Of a stretch of DNA of 39,732 nt, positions 26,143 to 36,841 are shown piece after piece. The position numbers and the translations under genes are program-made. Source of the DNA: Colwellia sp. Its GTDB lineage: Bacteria; Pseudomonadota; Gammaproteobacteria; Enterobacterales; Alteromonadaceae. Position 1 is the stretch's first letter; each line of letters begins with the position of its first letter. Location of the stretch: assembly GCA_016765685.1 (NCBI GenBank), contig JAESPR010000056.1, positions 1 to 39,732 of the forward strand, read 5' to 3'. The notes under the pieces were generated by a model. That model was not told where the DNA came from. It did no database searches and was given only the letters and a program-made list of their open reading frames with translations.

Positions 26143-27720
26143 ATGAATTTCACCCAAAAGCTGTTTGTTTTGTTGGTATTTGTCACACCATTTATTACTC
26201 AAGCAAGCAGTATCTCAGAAAAAAACGCCAACATTGAAGCCGTCATTAAAAAAGCAATGACTACTTTTCAAGTGCCCGGTGTTGCCGTTGCTATTGTAAA
26301 AAATAATCAAGTAGTGATGAGCAAAGGTTTTGGGGTAATTGAACAGAACAAAAAAACCCTAGTTACCCCTGATACTTTATTTGGCATTGCCTCAAATACT
26401 AAAGCCATGACTGCGGCACTGTTGGCCGGTTTAGTTGATGAAGGAAAACTGACCTGGACAACCAAAGTCATTGATATTATTCCTGAGTTTCAAATGCCCA
26501 ATGCTTATGTTACTCGTGAGTTTACTATTATCGATTTGCTGTCACACAAGTCAGGTTTGGGTTTAGGGGCTGGCGATTTAATGATTTGGCCACAAACTAC
26601 CTTAACCAATGCTGATGTTATTAAAGGTTTGAAACACTTGCCACAGGTTTCTAGTTTTCGCAGCGAATTTGCTTACAACAATTTGATGTATGTTATTGCT
26701 GGTGAAATTATTGCCAAGCTCACCTCAATGCCATGGCAAGAAGCGATTCAAACGCGTATCTTTACTCCCTTAGGGATGAAAAATACGCGAGCAACCTTTT
26801 CTCAAATTCCTAAAAGCAATGATAATATTGCTCGTGCACATGTACCACTAGAGGGAAAGTTAACGGTTGTTGGCGGTAATTTCTTAGAGAGGTTTACTTC
26901 TGCTGGCGCAGTTGCATCAAGTGTTAACGACATGACTTTATGGTTAAAAGCACAACTAAATAATGGCGCTTATATTAACAAGGCCAATAAAGATGAGCGT
27001 TTATTCTCAATTGAACAAAGCCGTGCAATGTGGCAAGCGCGCACAATTTTACCGGTTTCAGTAGCGGCGACTAAACAAGATAAAACCCATTTTTCTGCTT
27101 ATGGTTTAGGCTGGGCTTTAAAAGACTATCATGGTGTTAAGTTAATTCATCATAGCGGTGGTATTTTAGGCATGGTATCTAAAGTTGTTATTGTGCCAGA
27201 AGAAAACTTAGCGATGGTTATTCTAACCAATCAACAATCGGGTTACGCCTTTAATGCCATTTATTTGCACATTTTAAATGAATATCTTGAACTAGCAGAA
27301 AAAGACTGGGTTGTTTATTACCATGATAAAGAGCAGGCTCGAACAGCGAAAGAAAAAGTTCGCTTAGCAAAAGCCGCAAGTTTAGTTGATAAAAACTCCT
27401 CCCATTCATTACCGCTAAGAGCCTATGCGCAAACGTATAGCGATAATTGGTACGGTGATATTGAGATCAGTTATCGTAACAATCAGCTCAACATGAAATT
27501 TAGTCATACGCCAAAATTGCAGGGTACTTTAGCGCATTATCAACACAATACTTTTATTGTTCGTTGGCATGATAGGAGTCTTGAGGCGGATGCGCTTGTC
27601 AATTTTCATTTGAATGAAGCAGGTGAGGTCGAATATGCAAATATGAAAGCAGTATCGAATACCACTGACTTTAGCTTTGACTTTCATGATCTTAAGTTAA
27701 TACCCAAGAAAAATAAATAA
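26143..27720 (+). CDS. Periplasmic serine hydrolase, class C beta-lactamase-like
   Basis: I chose the ATG at 26143, with AGGATC just upstream and a proper signal peptide (MNFTQKLFVLLVFVTPFITQ), over the frame start at 26101. The serine beta-lactamase/PBP fold motifs are SNTK (Ser84, Lys87), YNN (Tyr178) and HSGG (residues 337-340, in place of KTG). A C-terminal domain of about 100 residues (NWYGDIEISYRNNQLNMKFS) resembles DUF3471. HSG instead of KTG is typical of the esterase and peptidase branch rather than of true AmpC, so this is more likely a peptidase or esterase than a resistance enzyme. Confidence 0.88.
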   Translation: MNFTQKLFVLLVFVTPFITQASSISEKNANIEAVIKKAMTTFQVPGVAVAIVKNNQVVMSKGFGVIEQNKKTLVTPDTLFGIASNTKAMTAALLAGLVDEGKLTWTTKVIDIIPEFQMPNAYVTREFTIIDLLSHKSGLGLGAGDLMIWPQTTLTNADVIKGLKHLPQVSSFRSEFAYNNLMYVIAGEIIAKLTSMPWQEAIQTRIFTPLGMKNTRATFSQIPKSNDNIARAHVPLEGKLTVVGGNFLERFTSAGAVASSVNDMTLWLKAQLNNGAYINKANKDERLFSIEQSRAMWQARTILPVSVAATKQDKTHFSAYGLGWALKDYHGVKLIHHSGGILGMVSKVVIVPEENLAMVILTNQQSGYAFNAIYLHILNEYLELAEKDWVVYYHDKEQARTAKEKVRLAKAASLVDKNSSHSLPLRAYAQTYSDNWYGDIEISYRNNQLNMKFSHTPKLQGTLAHYQHNTFIVRWHDRSLEADALVNFHLNEAGEVEYANMKAVSNTTDFSFDFHDLKLIPKKNK

Positions 27721-27770
27721 ACAGTTAAAAATGTTATCGGTAACAGAAATAATTTCTCCGAAACTCACAA

Positions 27771-28517
27771 CTACCTTAATATCTGTTTAAATTTAGCTTT
27801 CACTGAGCGCCAATGAGTCATCGGCTCTGTAGGCGCTTTTGCCAAAACTTGCTCAAATTCCTGTTGAGATAAGTTAACTTCACCACCATGAGCAAGAATA
27901 ATACTTTTTGCCTCTAACTTAGCTATTTTCATCAGTGAATTACGGTAGCGCTGTGGGTAAAAAATAGGAAAAGGTGGAATAAAGCCCTTGCGAGTAGTAA
28001 CAATTAAATCGGCAACATAAATTATATTACTAGGCAAGTGATGCAATGATAAATCTCGGTCGGTATGACCTTGTGTTGCTAAGGCTTGCCAATCTTCAAA
28101 GCCAGGCAAACTATCGCCATCATCAAGTTTATAGTCAGGTGTTAACGTACTTGAATACCACAACCACCGCTGCGGGCGTTTTTTCTTATTAGCAACATAT
28201 CGGGTTAAGAGTAAATCAGTAATGTGCATTAATTTACCATCAAAGCCACTATACCATTGACCTACCACGTTGGCGCAGGCAATTTTACAGCCGGTTATTT
28301 TTCTTAGTTTATTAGCAGCGCCGGCGTGATCTGGGTGCATATGAGTCACCACTATCAAAGTTAAATCGGTTAATGGCCTATGCAAAGTATCGTTAATGAA
28401 GTGCTTGATTAGCGCAACATCAGCGCGACTACAGCCATCAAGTAACAATAATTTGTCGGCATACTCGGCAAGTAAAATAGTTTGAATATAACCGTCGAGT
28501 TTATGTAGTTTGATCAT
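27771..28517 (-). CDS. Metallo-beta-lactamase-fold hydrolase
   Basis: The 248 residues carry the MBL metal ligands in order: THMHPDHAG (HxHxDH), TQGHTDRDLSLHHL (His), YVADLIV (Asp) and ILAHGGE (His). This is consistent with a two-zinc site of the glyoxalase II-like superfamily. No signal peptide is present, so it is cytoplasmic and not a secreted antibiotic-degrading enzyme. The substrate is unknown. It follows rsmD by 22 bp on the same strand and is probably co-transcribed with it. Confidence 0.85.
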   Translation of the reverse strand: MIKLHKLDGYIQTILLAEYADKLLLLDGCSRADVALIKHFINDTLHRPLTDLTLIVVTHMHPDHAGAANKLRKITGCKIACANVVGQWYSGFDGKLMHITDLLLTRYVANKKKRPQRWLWYSSTLTPDYKLDDGDSLPGFEDWQALATQGHTDRDLSLHHLPSNIIYVADLIVTTRKGFIPPFPIFYPQRYRNSLMKIAKLEAKSIILAHGGEVNLSQQEFEQVLAKAPTEPMTHWRSVKAKFKQILR

Positions 28518-28539
28518 TATTTTGTATGCTCATTGATAC

Positions 28540-29124
28540 TTATGTTCGCTGAAATAGGCGATAAGCCACTTGTCCGGCAATTTTTTCTTTTAATAACTGC
28601 CAGTTATTAGGTAGCTTTTGGCTACCTTCCGCTTCCATCTCTACATAAATTAAGGCTTGTTCGCTGAGCCAGCCATTTTCTAATAATTCACAGGTTTGAC
28701 TAACTAAATTTTGTCTAAATGGGGGATCAACAAATACCAGATCAAAGCTTTGGATAGCTTGAGTTTTAAGAAAATTAAGCACATTGTTATTAGTGACTAT
28801 TATATTATCTGCTTTAAGAAGTTGTTTGTTAGCCAATAACTGCTTAGCGGCAGCTTTATTTAGCTCAATTAAGTTAACTTGCGCCACGCCGCGAGATAAT
28901 GCTTCAAAGCCTAAACTGCCCGCACCGGCAAAACAATCTAAACAATGTGCATCATGCAAGTAAGGCATCAACCAGTTAAATAGCGTTTCCTTGATGCGAT
29001 CTGTGGTTGGTCTCAACCCTTCAGCCATGAGTACTGGCAGTTTTCTGCCTCGATGTTTGCCCGCTATAATACGAATACTGCCAAGTGCAGCTTTTTTGTG
29101 TTGTTGTTTTTTAGCTTGATTCAT
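28540..29124 (-). CDS. rsmD: 16S rRNA (guanine966-N2)-methyltransferase RsmD
   Basis: It methylates G966 of 16S rRNA using S-adenosylmethionine. Motif I is DCFAGAGSLGFEALSRG and the catalytic motif is DPPF, preceded by the conserved GSIRIIAGKHRGRKL and LRPTTDRIKETLFNWL. I chose the ATG at 29122-29124 (194 residues, MNQAKKQQ), close to the usual 198. An ATG at 29142 is possible. The longest frame, from 29232, would overlap the divergent ftsY start and is unlikely. The rsmD/ftsY divergent arrangement is conserved in gammaproteobacteria. Confidence 0.93.
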   Translation of the reverse strand: MNQAKKQQHKKAALGSIRIIAGKHRGRKLPVLMAEGLRPTTDRIKETLFNWLMPYLHDAHCLDCFAGAGSLGFEALSRGVAQVNLIELNKAAAKQLLANKQLLKADNIIVTNNNVLNFLKTQAIQSFDLVFVDPPFRQNLVSQTCELLENGWLSEQALIYVEMEAEGSQKLPNNWQLLKEKIAGQVAYRLFQRT

Positions 29125-29224
29125 ATCACTGACAGTTATCATTTTTAATGCTAATATAGCGGCGATTTTATCCCCATTTTGGTATAACACCAAACAAATA
29201 ACGTATTTATTTAGGTCGAAGAAA

Positions 29225-30448
29225 GTGTCCAAAAAGAAAAAAGGGTTGTTTTCCTGGTTAGGTTTAGCTCAGGACGAAAAAAAGCAAACAGTTATAGAGC
29301 AAGAATCTGCTGTTGAAGCTCAGCCGAGCGAAATGCTTGATGAAGACGCGGTGGTAATACTTGCAACTCAAACTAAACTAGCAAAGTCTCCCTCTGCTGA
29401 AGAAATAGCACCAGAGCCGGTCACACAAAGCGTAACTGAACTCGAGGAGCAAACTTCATCGGTACCTGATGTAAATGTGCCAACAGAGCAAGCCGTGACT
29501 GAAGTAAAAGAACTCAAACAAGAAATTAAAATTGGTTTATTTGCTCGTTTAAAGCAAGGGTTAAGTAAAACTCGACAAAATTTAGGTGGCGGTTTAGTTG
29601 ATTTGTTCCGCGGCAAACAAATTGATGATGATTTGTTTGAAGAATTAGAAACCCATTTGTTGCTGGCCGATGTTGGTGTTGAAACCACCATGCAAATTAT
29701 TGACTCATTAACACAAAGTGCTAACCGTAAGCAGCTAAAAGATGCGACCGCTTTATACGAGTTATTAAAAGTAGAGTTAAAAAACATCATTAAAAAAATA
29801 AATCATCCGTTAGTAATCCCCGAAAGTGAAGGTCCTTTTGTAATGCTAATGGTAGGTGTTAACGGTGTTGGCAAAACTACCACCATTGGTAAATTAGCCA
29901 AACAATTTCAAGCTCAGGGTAAATCAGTGATGTTAGCCGCAGGAGATACTTTTAGAGCGGCAGCGGTAGAGCAACTACAAGTGTGGGGTGAACGTAATAA
30001 TATTCCCGTTATTGCCCAGCAAACTGGCGCTGACAGTGCCTCGGTTATTTTTGATGCCATTAGCGCCGCTAAAGCGCGTAAAGTGGATGTGCTTATTGCG
30101 GATACTGCAGGACGCTTACAAAATAAAGCTCATTTAATGGAAGAGTTGAAAAAAATAGTGCGGGTGATGAAAAAATTGGATGTTAATGCCCCCCATGAAG
30201 TAATGTTAACCCTTGATGCCGGCACCGGACAAAATGCCTTAAGCCAAACTAAGTTATTTGATGAAGCTGTAGGTTTAACCGGCTTAACCGTAACTAAATT
30301 AGACGGCACCGCCAAGGGTGGTGTTGTTTTTGCCATTGCGAATAAACATAACATTCCTATTCGTTATTTAGGGGTTGGAGAAGGTATTGATGATCTACGG
30401 CCATTTAATGGCGATGATTTTATTGATGCTTTATTTGTTAAAGAGTAA
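29225..30448 (+). CDS. ftsY: Signal recognition particle receptor FtsY
   Basis: This GTPase docks ribosome-SRP complexes at the inner membrane. The 407 residues start with GTG and a lysine-rich end (SKKKKGLFSWLGL) and continue with an acidic A domain to about residue 100. The N domain (GLFARLKQGLSKTRQNL) follows, then the G domain with the P-loop GVNGVGKTTTIGKLA, DTAGRLQNKA and TKLDGTAKGG. The ending, RYLGVGEGIDDLRPF, is standard. It is first in ftsY-ftsE-ftsX, with 34 bp to ftsE. Confidence 0.96.
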   Translation: MSKKKKGLFSWLGLAQDEKKQTVIEQESAVEAQPSEMLDEDAVVILATQTKLAKSPSAEEIAPEPVTQSVTELEEQTSSVPDVNVPTEQAVTEVKELKQEIKIGLFARLKQGLSKTRQNLGGGLVDLFRGKQIDDDLFEELETHLLLADVGVETTMQIIDSLTQSANRKQLKDATALYELLKVELKNIIKKINHPLVIPESEGPFVMLMVGVNGVGKTTTIGKLAKQFQAQGKSVMLAAGDTFRAAAVEQLQVWGERNNIPVIAQQTGADSASVIFDAISAAKARKVDVLIADTAGRLQNKAHLMEELKKIVRVMKKLDVNAPHEVMLTLDAGTGQNALSQTKLFDEAVGLTGLTVTKLDGTAKGGVVFAIANKHNIPIRYLGVGEGIDDLRPFNGDDFIDALFVKE

Positions 30449-30482
30449 TAGACTGAAAAGAAAATGTTCTTAAAAAATAATT

Positions 30483-31181
30483 ATGATCAGCTTTAATCAT
30501 GTTAATAAAACTTACCCGGGCGGTTTCTTAGCGTTAAAACAAGTTAACTTCTCCCTTAAAGCAGGTGAAATGGCTTTTTTAACGGGCCATTCTGGTGCAG
30601 GTAAAAGCACCCTGTTAAAGTTAATTTCGATGATGGAAAAACCAAGTTCAGGTAGCATTTTAGTGAATAATACTGAACTGGCTAAAATTCAGTATCAGCA
30701 AATTCCTTATGTTCGCCGTGGCATCGGCATGATTTTTCAAAGCCATAACTTACTTAAAGACCGAACCATTTTTGATAATGTTGCCTTACCCCTAATTATT
30801 GAAGGGGTTAGCCACAAAGAAATTAAAAAGCGGGTTGAAACTGCGTTAGATAAAGTCCATTTAAGCGCTAAGCTTAAATGTTTTCCACACATGCTCTCAG
30901 GCGGTGAACAACAACGAGTTGGTATTGCCCGCGCCATTGTTAACAAGCCGCCTATTTTACTTGCCGATGAACCCACGGGTAATTTAGATCCCAAATTATC
31001 CCTTGATATTATCAGTCTTTTTGAAGAGTTTAATGCCGCCGGAGTCACTGTATTAATTGCCACCCATGATCTTGGTCTAATTGCGCGTATGCGATACCGT
31101 ACCCTAACCTTAAAAGAAGGTACTATGATCAACGACGGTATCGTTGATGGTTTGCAGGCACAAGGTATAACTTATGAGTAG
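30483..31181 (+). CDS. ftsE: Cell-division ABC-type ATPase FtsE
   Basis: FtsE, with FtsX, activates periplasmic murein hydrolases at the septum. The 232 residues show Walker A GHSGAGKSTLLK, Q-loop MIFQSHNLL, signature LSGGEQQRVGIARA, Walker B ILLADEPTGNLD and switch ATHD. It overlaps ftsX by eight bases (the ftsX ATG lies before the ftsE stop), which indicates translational coupling. Confidence 0.96.
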   Translation: MISFNHVNKTYPGGFLALKQVNFSLKAGEMAFLTGHSGAGKSTLLKLISMMEKPSSGSILVNNTELAKIQYQQIPYVRRGIGMIFQSHNLLKDRTIFDNVALPLIIEGVSHKEIKKRVETALDKVHLSAKLKCFPHMLSGGEQQRVGIARAIVNKPPILLADEPTGNLDPKLSLDIISLFEEFNAAGVTVLIATHDLGLIARMRYRTLTLKEGTMINDGIVDGLQAQGITYE

Positions 31182-32151
31182 CAATATACACGTCAGTGGT
31201 TTGGGTCAACGTAATAGCCTACTTAGGCGGTTACTCTCTTTGCCTATTCGCCATTTGCAACAGGCCGTTGGCAGTTTGGGCTATTTATGGCGCACGCCGT
31301 TTACATCCTTCATGACCGTATTTGTGCTCGGCATAAGTTTAGCTTTACCTGCAACTTTACATTTATTTGTGAAAAATGCTCAACAAGTAAGTGAACAATG
31401 GGACAGCGCTTCACAAATCACCTTATTTTTAAAATTATCGATTAATGAGAAAAGTGCCCAAAATTTAGTTAAGCGCATTAAACTATATTCAGATGTTAGT
31501 GATGTGCATTATATTTCGGCCAAACAAGCCTTAAAAGAATTTAAGGTATTATCTGGCTTTGGTCAGTCACTTGACTATCTTGATAAAAACCCTTTGCCCG
31601 CTACAGTGTTAGTAACCCCCACCCAAAGAGCAAGCCAAGCAAGCGCTGCCAATGAACTGTTAGCGAAACTAAAACAAGAACGTGAAGTTGAACAAGGAAA
31701 ACTTGATTTAGAGTGGTTAACCCGCTTAGAAGCCATGGCAAAGCTAATTGAAGACATTGTTATTGGCGTGGCACTGTTATTATGTCTGTCGGTGGTACTT
31801 ATTGTTGGCAACACCATTCGTTTGGCTATTTTAAATCAAAAAGATGCTATTGCTATTATGAAACTTGTGGGTGCAACAGACAGTTTTATTCAAAGACCCT
31901 TTCTATATAGCGGTGTATGGTATGGTATTTTTGGTGGTTTATTATCTTGGTTAGCGGTCACTATTCTGGCTCAGTACTTAACCGGTGCTATTAGTGAGTT
32001 AACCGATTTATATCAAAGTAATTTTCAGTTACAGGGGTTGTCATTTAATGAGGCGTTATTATTAATTGCTTTTGCTGTTGCCTTAGGTTTAGCAGGCAGT
32101 TATATCTCGGTGCGTAAACATATCAGAGCCATTGAACCGAACGCCGACTAA
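31174..32151 (+). CDS. ftsX: Cell-division membrane protein FtsX
   Basis: The membrane partner of FtsE, about 325 residues with four transmembrane helices. One comes after a cytoplasmic N-terminal stretch (TSFMTVFVLGISLALPATLH), and three lie in the C-terminal half (VIGVALLLCLSVVLIVG, the GIFGGLLSWLAVTIL region, LLIAFAVALGLAGSYIS). Between the first and second lies the periplasmic domain that contacts murein hydrolase activators (SQITLFLKLSINEKSAQN). The length fits the family. Confidence 0.95.
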   Translation: MSSNIHVSGLGQRNSLLRRLLSLPIRHLQQAVGSLGYLWRTPFTSFMTVFVLGISLALPATLHLFVKNAQQVSEQWDSASQITLFLKLSINEKSAQNLVKRIKLYSDVSDVHYISAKQALKEFKVLSGFGQSLDYLDKNPLPATVLVTPTQRASQASAANELLAKLKQEREVEQGKLDLEWLTRLEAMAKLIEDIVIGVALLLCLSVVLIVGNTIRLAILNQKDAIAIMKLVGATDSFIQRPFLYSGVWYGIFGGLLSWLAVTILAQYLTGAISELTDLYQSNFQLQGLSFNEALLLIAFAVALGLAGSYISVRKHIRAIEPNAD

Positions 32152-32318
32152 GCTATGTTGTTGTTACTCAATAAGAAAAAATAGTGATAACATTCTTTAA
32201 CAAATCTATCACCAAATAAATGAAAGATCATCTTGTTTTGCCCCATCTATTAAGCTAATGTTTGTCTTCGCTCGGTCTCGCTAGTAAGGCGTTTATAGTT
32301 AAAAAGCCTGATTTATGT

Positions 32319-32324
32319 TACAAT
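32319..32324 (+). promoter_or_regulatory. Possible -10 element for rpoH
   Basis: tacaat lies 50 bp before the rpoH ATG. The matching -35 is weak (tagtta-like at 17 bp). Other rpoH promoters may exist in the 222-bp gap after ftsX. Confidence 0.3.
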
Positions 32325-32373
32325 CGCGAGCCTAGGACAAGTAAAAAATTTTCAAGAAAAGAGGTTTCCAATT

Positions 32374-33228
32374 ATGAGTAATACCACGCAGCTAACCATA
32401 CCGCATAGTGGCAGTATTGAAGCGTACATGCAATCAGCGTACAGCATCCCCATGCTTACAGCAGAAGAAGAACATGATCTCGCCACTCGCCTCTATGATG
32501 AAAATGATTTACAAGCCGCACAAAAATTAATCATGTCACACCTACGTTTTGTTATTCATGTTGCTAAAGGCTATTCAGGTTATGGTTTAGCACATGCCGA
32601 TTTAGTACAAGAAGGCAACGTAGGTTTAATGAAAGCGGTTAAGCGCTTTAATCCAGGTGTAGGCGTGCGTTTGGTTTCATTTGCCGTACATTGGATCAAA
32701 GCTGAAATTCATGAATACGTACTAAAAAACTGGCGCATTGTTAAAGTTGCGACCACTAAAGCGCAACGTAAATTGTTTTTCAACCTGCGTAAGAATAAAA
32801 AACGTTTAGGTTGGTTTAGCAATGATGAAGTTAATACAGTTGCTGAAACATTAGGTGTGAGCACCAAAGATGTGTTGGAAATGGAAAACCGCATGAGCAG
32901 CCATGATCAAGCTTTTGAGTTGTCTTCTGATGACGACGACAATGCTAGTGCTAGTAATTTCTCTCCAGCCTTGTATCTTGAAGATAAACAATCTGACTTA
33001 GCGATTGAAGTAGAAAATGCTAACTGGACGAGTCATGCTAATAATCGGTTATCAACCGCATTAGTTGCGTTAGATGAACGTAGCCAAGATATCATCAAAA
33101 CCCGTTGGTTAGCTGAAACTAAATCAACCTTGCAAGATCTTGCCAATAAATATCAAATATCCGCAGAGCGTGTTCGTCAATTAGAGAAAAATGCCTTAAA
33201 TAAATTGAAAAACACCATGGTTTTATAA
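32374..33228 (+). CDS. rpoH: Heat-shock sigma factor RpoH (sigma-32)
   Basis: It directs RNA polymerase to heat-shock promoters. The 284 residues carry region 1.2/2 ([18 protein letters not shown] and [19 protein letters not shown]), the RpoH-specific box near residue 130 ([19 protein letters not shown]), and region 4 with the helix-turn-helix [20 protein letters not shown]. It follows ftsYEX as in many relatives. An AAAGAGG ribosome-binding site lies about 10 bp upstream. Whether the 5' mRNA folds as a thermosensor, as in E. coli, was not judged. Confidence 0.96.
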   Translation: MSNTTQLTIPHSGSIEAYMQSAYSIPMLTAEEEHDLATRLYDENDLQAAQKLIMSHLRFVIHVAKGYSGYGLAHADLVQEGNVGLMKAVKRFNPGVGVRLVSFAVHWIKAEIHEYVLKNWRIVKVATTKAQRKLFFNLRKNKKRLGWFSNDEVNTVAETLGVSTKDVLEMENRMSSHDQAFELSSDDDDNASASNFSPALYLEDKQSDLAIEVENANWTSHANNRLSTALVALDERSQDIIKTRWLAETKSTLQDLANKYQISAERVRQLEKNALNKLKNTMVL

Positions 33229-33254
33229 TTGTAGTTTTTAATTACAGTATTTTT

Positions 33255-33280
33255 AAAAAACCGGCTTAGGCCGGTTTTTT
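33255..33280. terminator. Bidirectional terminator after rpoH
   Basis: Perfect 11-bp arms aaaaaaccggc / gccggtttttt enclose a ttag loop, 27 bp after the rpoH stop. A and T runs on both sides suit termination from either strand. Confidence 0.9.
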
Positions 33281-33457
33281 GTTTTAATGCAGTGCATATA
33301 GCTTATACCTATTGCACTAACTAAGTGATCATTTTTAAATTAATAGCATCCATGGGCTAGGATTTACAGGTCGAACGCTTCAAAAAGAGGATTGTACGAG
33401 AGCTATTTGAAATAAACAATGATCCCTACTTATTGGCGTAAAAACACCATAGAGCCT

Positions 33458-34276
33458 TTAAAAGTGTACAATCACGCCGACAAAAGCACCTTTAAATTCA
33501 AGATCGGTATATAAATTTTCTAAATCTTCAAATTCCATTTTCACGGCCCGATACCCTAGGGTCAAATTAAAATCCACCATAATGCTATCAACTAGGTCGT
33601 AACTTAAACCAACTTGATAGTCATAAAGGGAATGGTGATCTATCAATAAAAAATTACCCTGGGCAAATACACTTAGACCCGTTAACGACAAGGTAATATT
33701 AGTGGCAACATACAACATAGGCACAATTTCGTCGGTCTTTATTTTACCTGTAGTAACAGAACTTGATATTTCTTCAATAAGATGAGTGTGATCTACGTTA
33801 TCTTCTTCGACTATAGTAGTAACAATCTCTGTTATCCCTGTAACAGTGACACCACCATTAAAATCTCTAGCGGTTAAACCCAAATCAAATGAAAATACAC
33901 CTTTATCAAATAATTCATAATATAAGGTGTAATCGACATAACTGACGTTAAAACTGGCATTAACATCGTCATCAATTAGAAAAGTTTTATCATCGAAGCT
34001 AAACCCTTGCGTTAAATTAGTTTTACCTGTGGTATTAAGCGTGGTACTTGAAATTAGTACATTAGGGAGCAAAGGAAAAGGGTGTTCAACGGCAACAAAG
34101 TAGTTATTTTGCTGTTCTTTTTTTAAATTAAAGTCAATTAACGTATTTTTTTCACCAAAAATACCACTTGCTTCACTTTGCCAAATTTGGCCGCCTAGAT
34201 ATAAACCAACCGTATTTGCTTGTATGTTAGCAGTTAAAAGTGCTGCAAGAGTTACTGCAAAAACCGTTTTTTTCAT
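33458..34276 (-). CDS. Outer-membrane beta-barrel protein, TIGR04219-type
   Basis: The start was set to the ATG at 34274-34276, which has AAGGAT upstream and gives MKKTVFAVTLAALLTANIQA as signal peptide. The longer frame to 34393 adds 39 residues without such features. The mature 250 residues begin VGLYLGGQIWQSEASGIFGE, which resembles the TIGR04219 outer-membrane family. Alternating hydrophobic strands follow, ending in an aromatic residue (GAFVGVIVHF), the usual barrel-insertion signal. The role is unknown; a small transport or structural barrel is likely. Confidence 0.8.
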   Translation of the reverse strand: MKKTVFAVTLAALLTANIQANTVGLYLGGQIWQSEASGIFGEKNTLIDFNLKKEQQNNYFVAVEHPFPLLPNVLISSTTLNTTGKTNLTQGFSFDDKTFLIDDDVNASFNVSYVDYTLYYELFDKGVFSFDLGLTARDFNGGVTVTGITEIVTTIVEEDNVDHTHLIEEISSSVTTGKIKTDEIVPMLYVATNITLSLTGLSVFAQGNFLLIDHHSLYDYQVGLSYDLVDSIMVDFNLTLGYRAVKMEFEDLENLYTDLEFKGAFVGVIVHF

Positions 34277-34584
34277 CTCGTTATTATCCTTATTTACGAA
34301 TGGCCATGTTCCATTTTTTATATACTCGCCATCACCTTTATACTCATATAACCACAAGAGGTCATAAAAAGAGCTATTAATACAATAATCCATTGTAATT
34401 CATACTTAGATTCAAGTTAAGAAAAACTTAACAGTGTATTATAGATAAATCTCAGCAACTTGACACGAAATTCATTAGAAATGCATGGAAAAATTTTAAA
34501 TCCTAAGGTCTCTAATGTGCTCTTTAAAGTCACCCCAATACAACTTCATAACTGCTGGCTTTGTAACCCCTCAAGGTGTATGAA

Positions 34585-34650
34585 TTATCTTAGGGAAGGA
34601 GATGCTCTCGTTATCACTAGGTTAGATCGTCTTACGCGTTTGGTCACAGC
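34585..34650 (+). pseudogene. Scrap of a serine recombinase (resolvase/invertase family)
   Basis: About 22 codons read YLREGDALVITRLDRLTRLV, which matches the conserved resolvase block (LREGDxLVVxRLDRLxR) around the active-site-proximal arginines. The surrounding frame does not continue as a recombinase on either side, and the catalytic serine region is missing. It is a relic, not a gene. Confidence 0.6.
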
Positions 34651-34715
34651 CATTATTTTATTCAGCTATAAATCCCTAGTAGCAATTTCGAGGGGTTTTG
34701 TGCCCATATATGATA

Positions 34716-34753
34716 AAAAACGCCCTGTTACTTCACAGTAACAGGGCGTTTTT
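34716..34753. terminator. Strong terminator at the end of the atp operon
   Basis: A perfect 17-bp stem (aaaaacgccctgttact with its complement) closes a tcac loop. The T-run on each strand makes it usable in both directions. It lies 59 bp beyond the atpC stop. Confidence 0.92.
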
Positions 34754-34811
34754 AATTTTATTCACTAAATCATTCTCTAAAAAGTTACCAACATCCTACG
34801 CAAAAGTAGTA

Positions 34812-35234
34812 TTAGTTTTTCTTTTTAGTCACTTGAATAACACGTAGTTGTGCTACTGCACGGGCTAATTCAGCAGCAACAGTTGCATAGTCAACATCAG
34901 CGCTATTGGCGTTCATGTTTTCTTCTGCACGTTTTTTTGCTTCTAAAGCCGCTTGTTCGTTCAATTCATCAGCTCGACATGCAACATCTGCAAGTACAAT
35001 AATTTGATTTGGCTGAACTTCTAACATGCCACCTGAAAGGTAAATAACCTCTTCAGTGCCATCGCTCTTAGTGATAAGCGCCATACCCGGCTTTAGTGAA
35101 GTCAATAAAGGTGCATGACCAGGTAAAATACCTAGTTCACCTTCACTACCTGTGATCTGTAATGATTTAATGCTGCCTGAAAATAAGCTTTCTTCTGCAC
35201 TGACCACATCCAGATTTACAGTAAATAATGCCAT
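34812..35234 (-). CDS. atpC: ATP synthase epsilon subunit AtpC
   Basis: Part of the central stalk of F1; it couples rotation and can inhibit ATP hydrolysis through its C-terminal helices. The 140 residues show the N-terminal beta-sandwich ([33 protein letters not shown] and [18 protein letters not shown]), followed by the helical hairpin rich in Ala and Arg/Lys. It is the last gene of the operon, separated from atpD by 111 bp that contain a palindromic element. AAGAGG precedes its ATG. Confidence 0.96.
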   Translation of the reverse strand: MALFTVNLDVVSAEESLFSGSIKSLQITGSEGELGILPGHAPLLTSLKPGMALITKSDGTEEVIYLSGGMLEVQPNQIIVLADVACRADELNEQAALEAKKRAEENMNANSADVDYATVAAELARAVAQLRVIQVTKKKN

Positions 35235-35264
35235 TTGACTCGACCTCTTAAGTTGTAGATTTTT

Positions 35265-35327
35265 TGTAGGCCGACCTCTTTTAATAAAGAACTGCCGTCA
35301 AATTGATGGGCTAAAGCCCAACCTACA
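35265..35327. repeat. Small palindromic element (REP/MITE-like) between atpD and atpC
   Basis: tgtagg at 35265-35270 and cctaca at 35322-35327 form ends of a 63-bp unit. Inside, gggct-aa-agccc (35308-35319) makes a tight hairpin. The motif tgtaggttgggctttagccc, as read on the minus strand, resembles small dispersed repeats known from several gammaproteobacteria. A 9-base direct repeat, cgacctctt, occurs at 35241 and 35272 and includes the atpC ribosome-binding sequence. Confidence 0.6.
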
Positions 35328-35345
35328 GTATATACCTACAAATGA

Positions 35346-36752
<1,407 letters not shown>

Positions 36753-36812
36753 CTAACCAATCCTTTTAGGCTGTTAGCTAGCTTTACGTTAAATTACGAA
36801 TTTTTATTACCT

Positions 36813-36834
36813 GCCTTTACTACACAGTAAAGGC
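36813..36834. other. Hairpin in the atpG-atpD gap
   Basis: gcctttact-acac-agtaaaggc is a perfect 9-bp stem in the 110-bp spacer just beyond the atpG stop. There is no T-run, so it is more likely an mRNA-processing or stability structure than a terminator. Confidence 0.6.
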
Positions 36835-36841
36835 GTACCTA

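Larger units (their letters stand above)
34277..34811. other. Intergenic region with a recombinase scrap and a terminator
   Basis: About 530 bp between the barrel gene and atpC. Apart from the serine-recombinase scrap near 34585 and the long hairpin at 34716 I see no gene. The promoter for the barrel gene should lie in the left part, near 34290-34450. Confidence 0.6.

Noticed and set aside
26143-27720. Antibiotic-resistance beta-lactamase (AmpC)
   Set aside because: The third motif is HSGG rather than KTG and a DUF3471-like domain follows, which fits a peptidase or esterase relative better.
34460-34741. 93-residue open frame before the atp terminator as a gene
   Set aside because: Only about 22 residues resemble a resolvase. 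The rest is unstructured, it runs into the terminator stem, and no ribosome-binding site is present.
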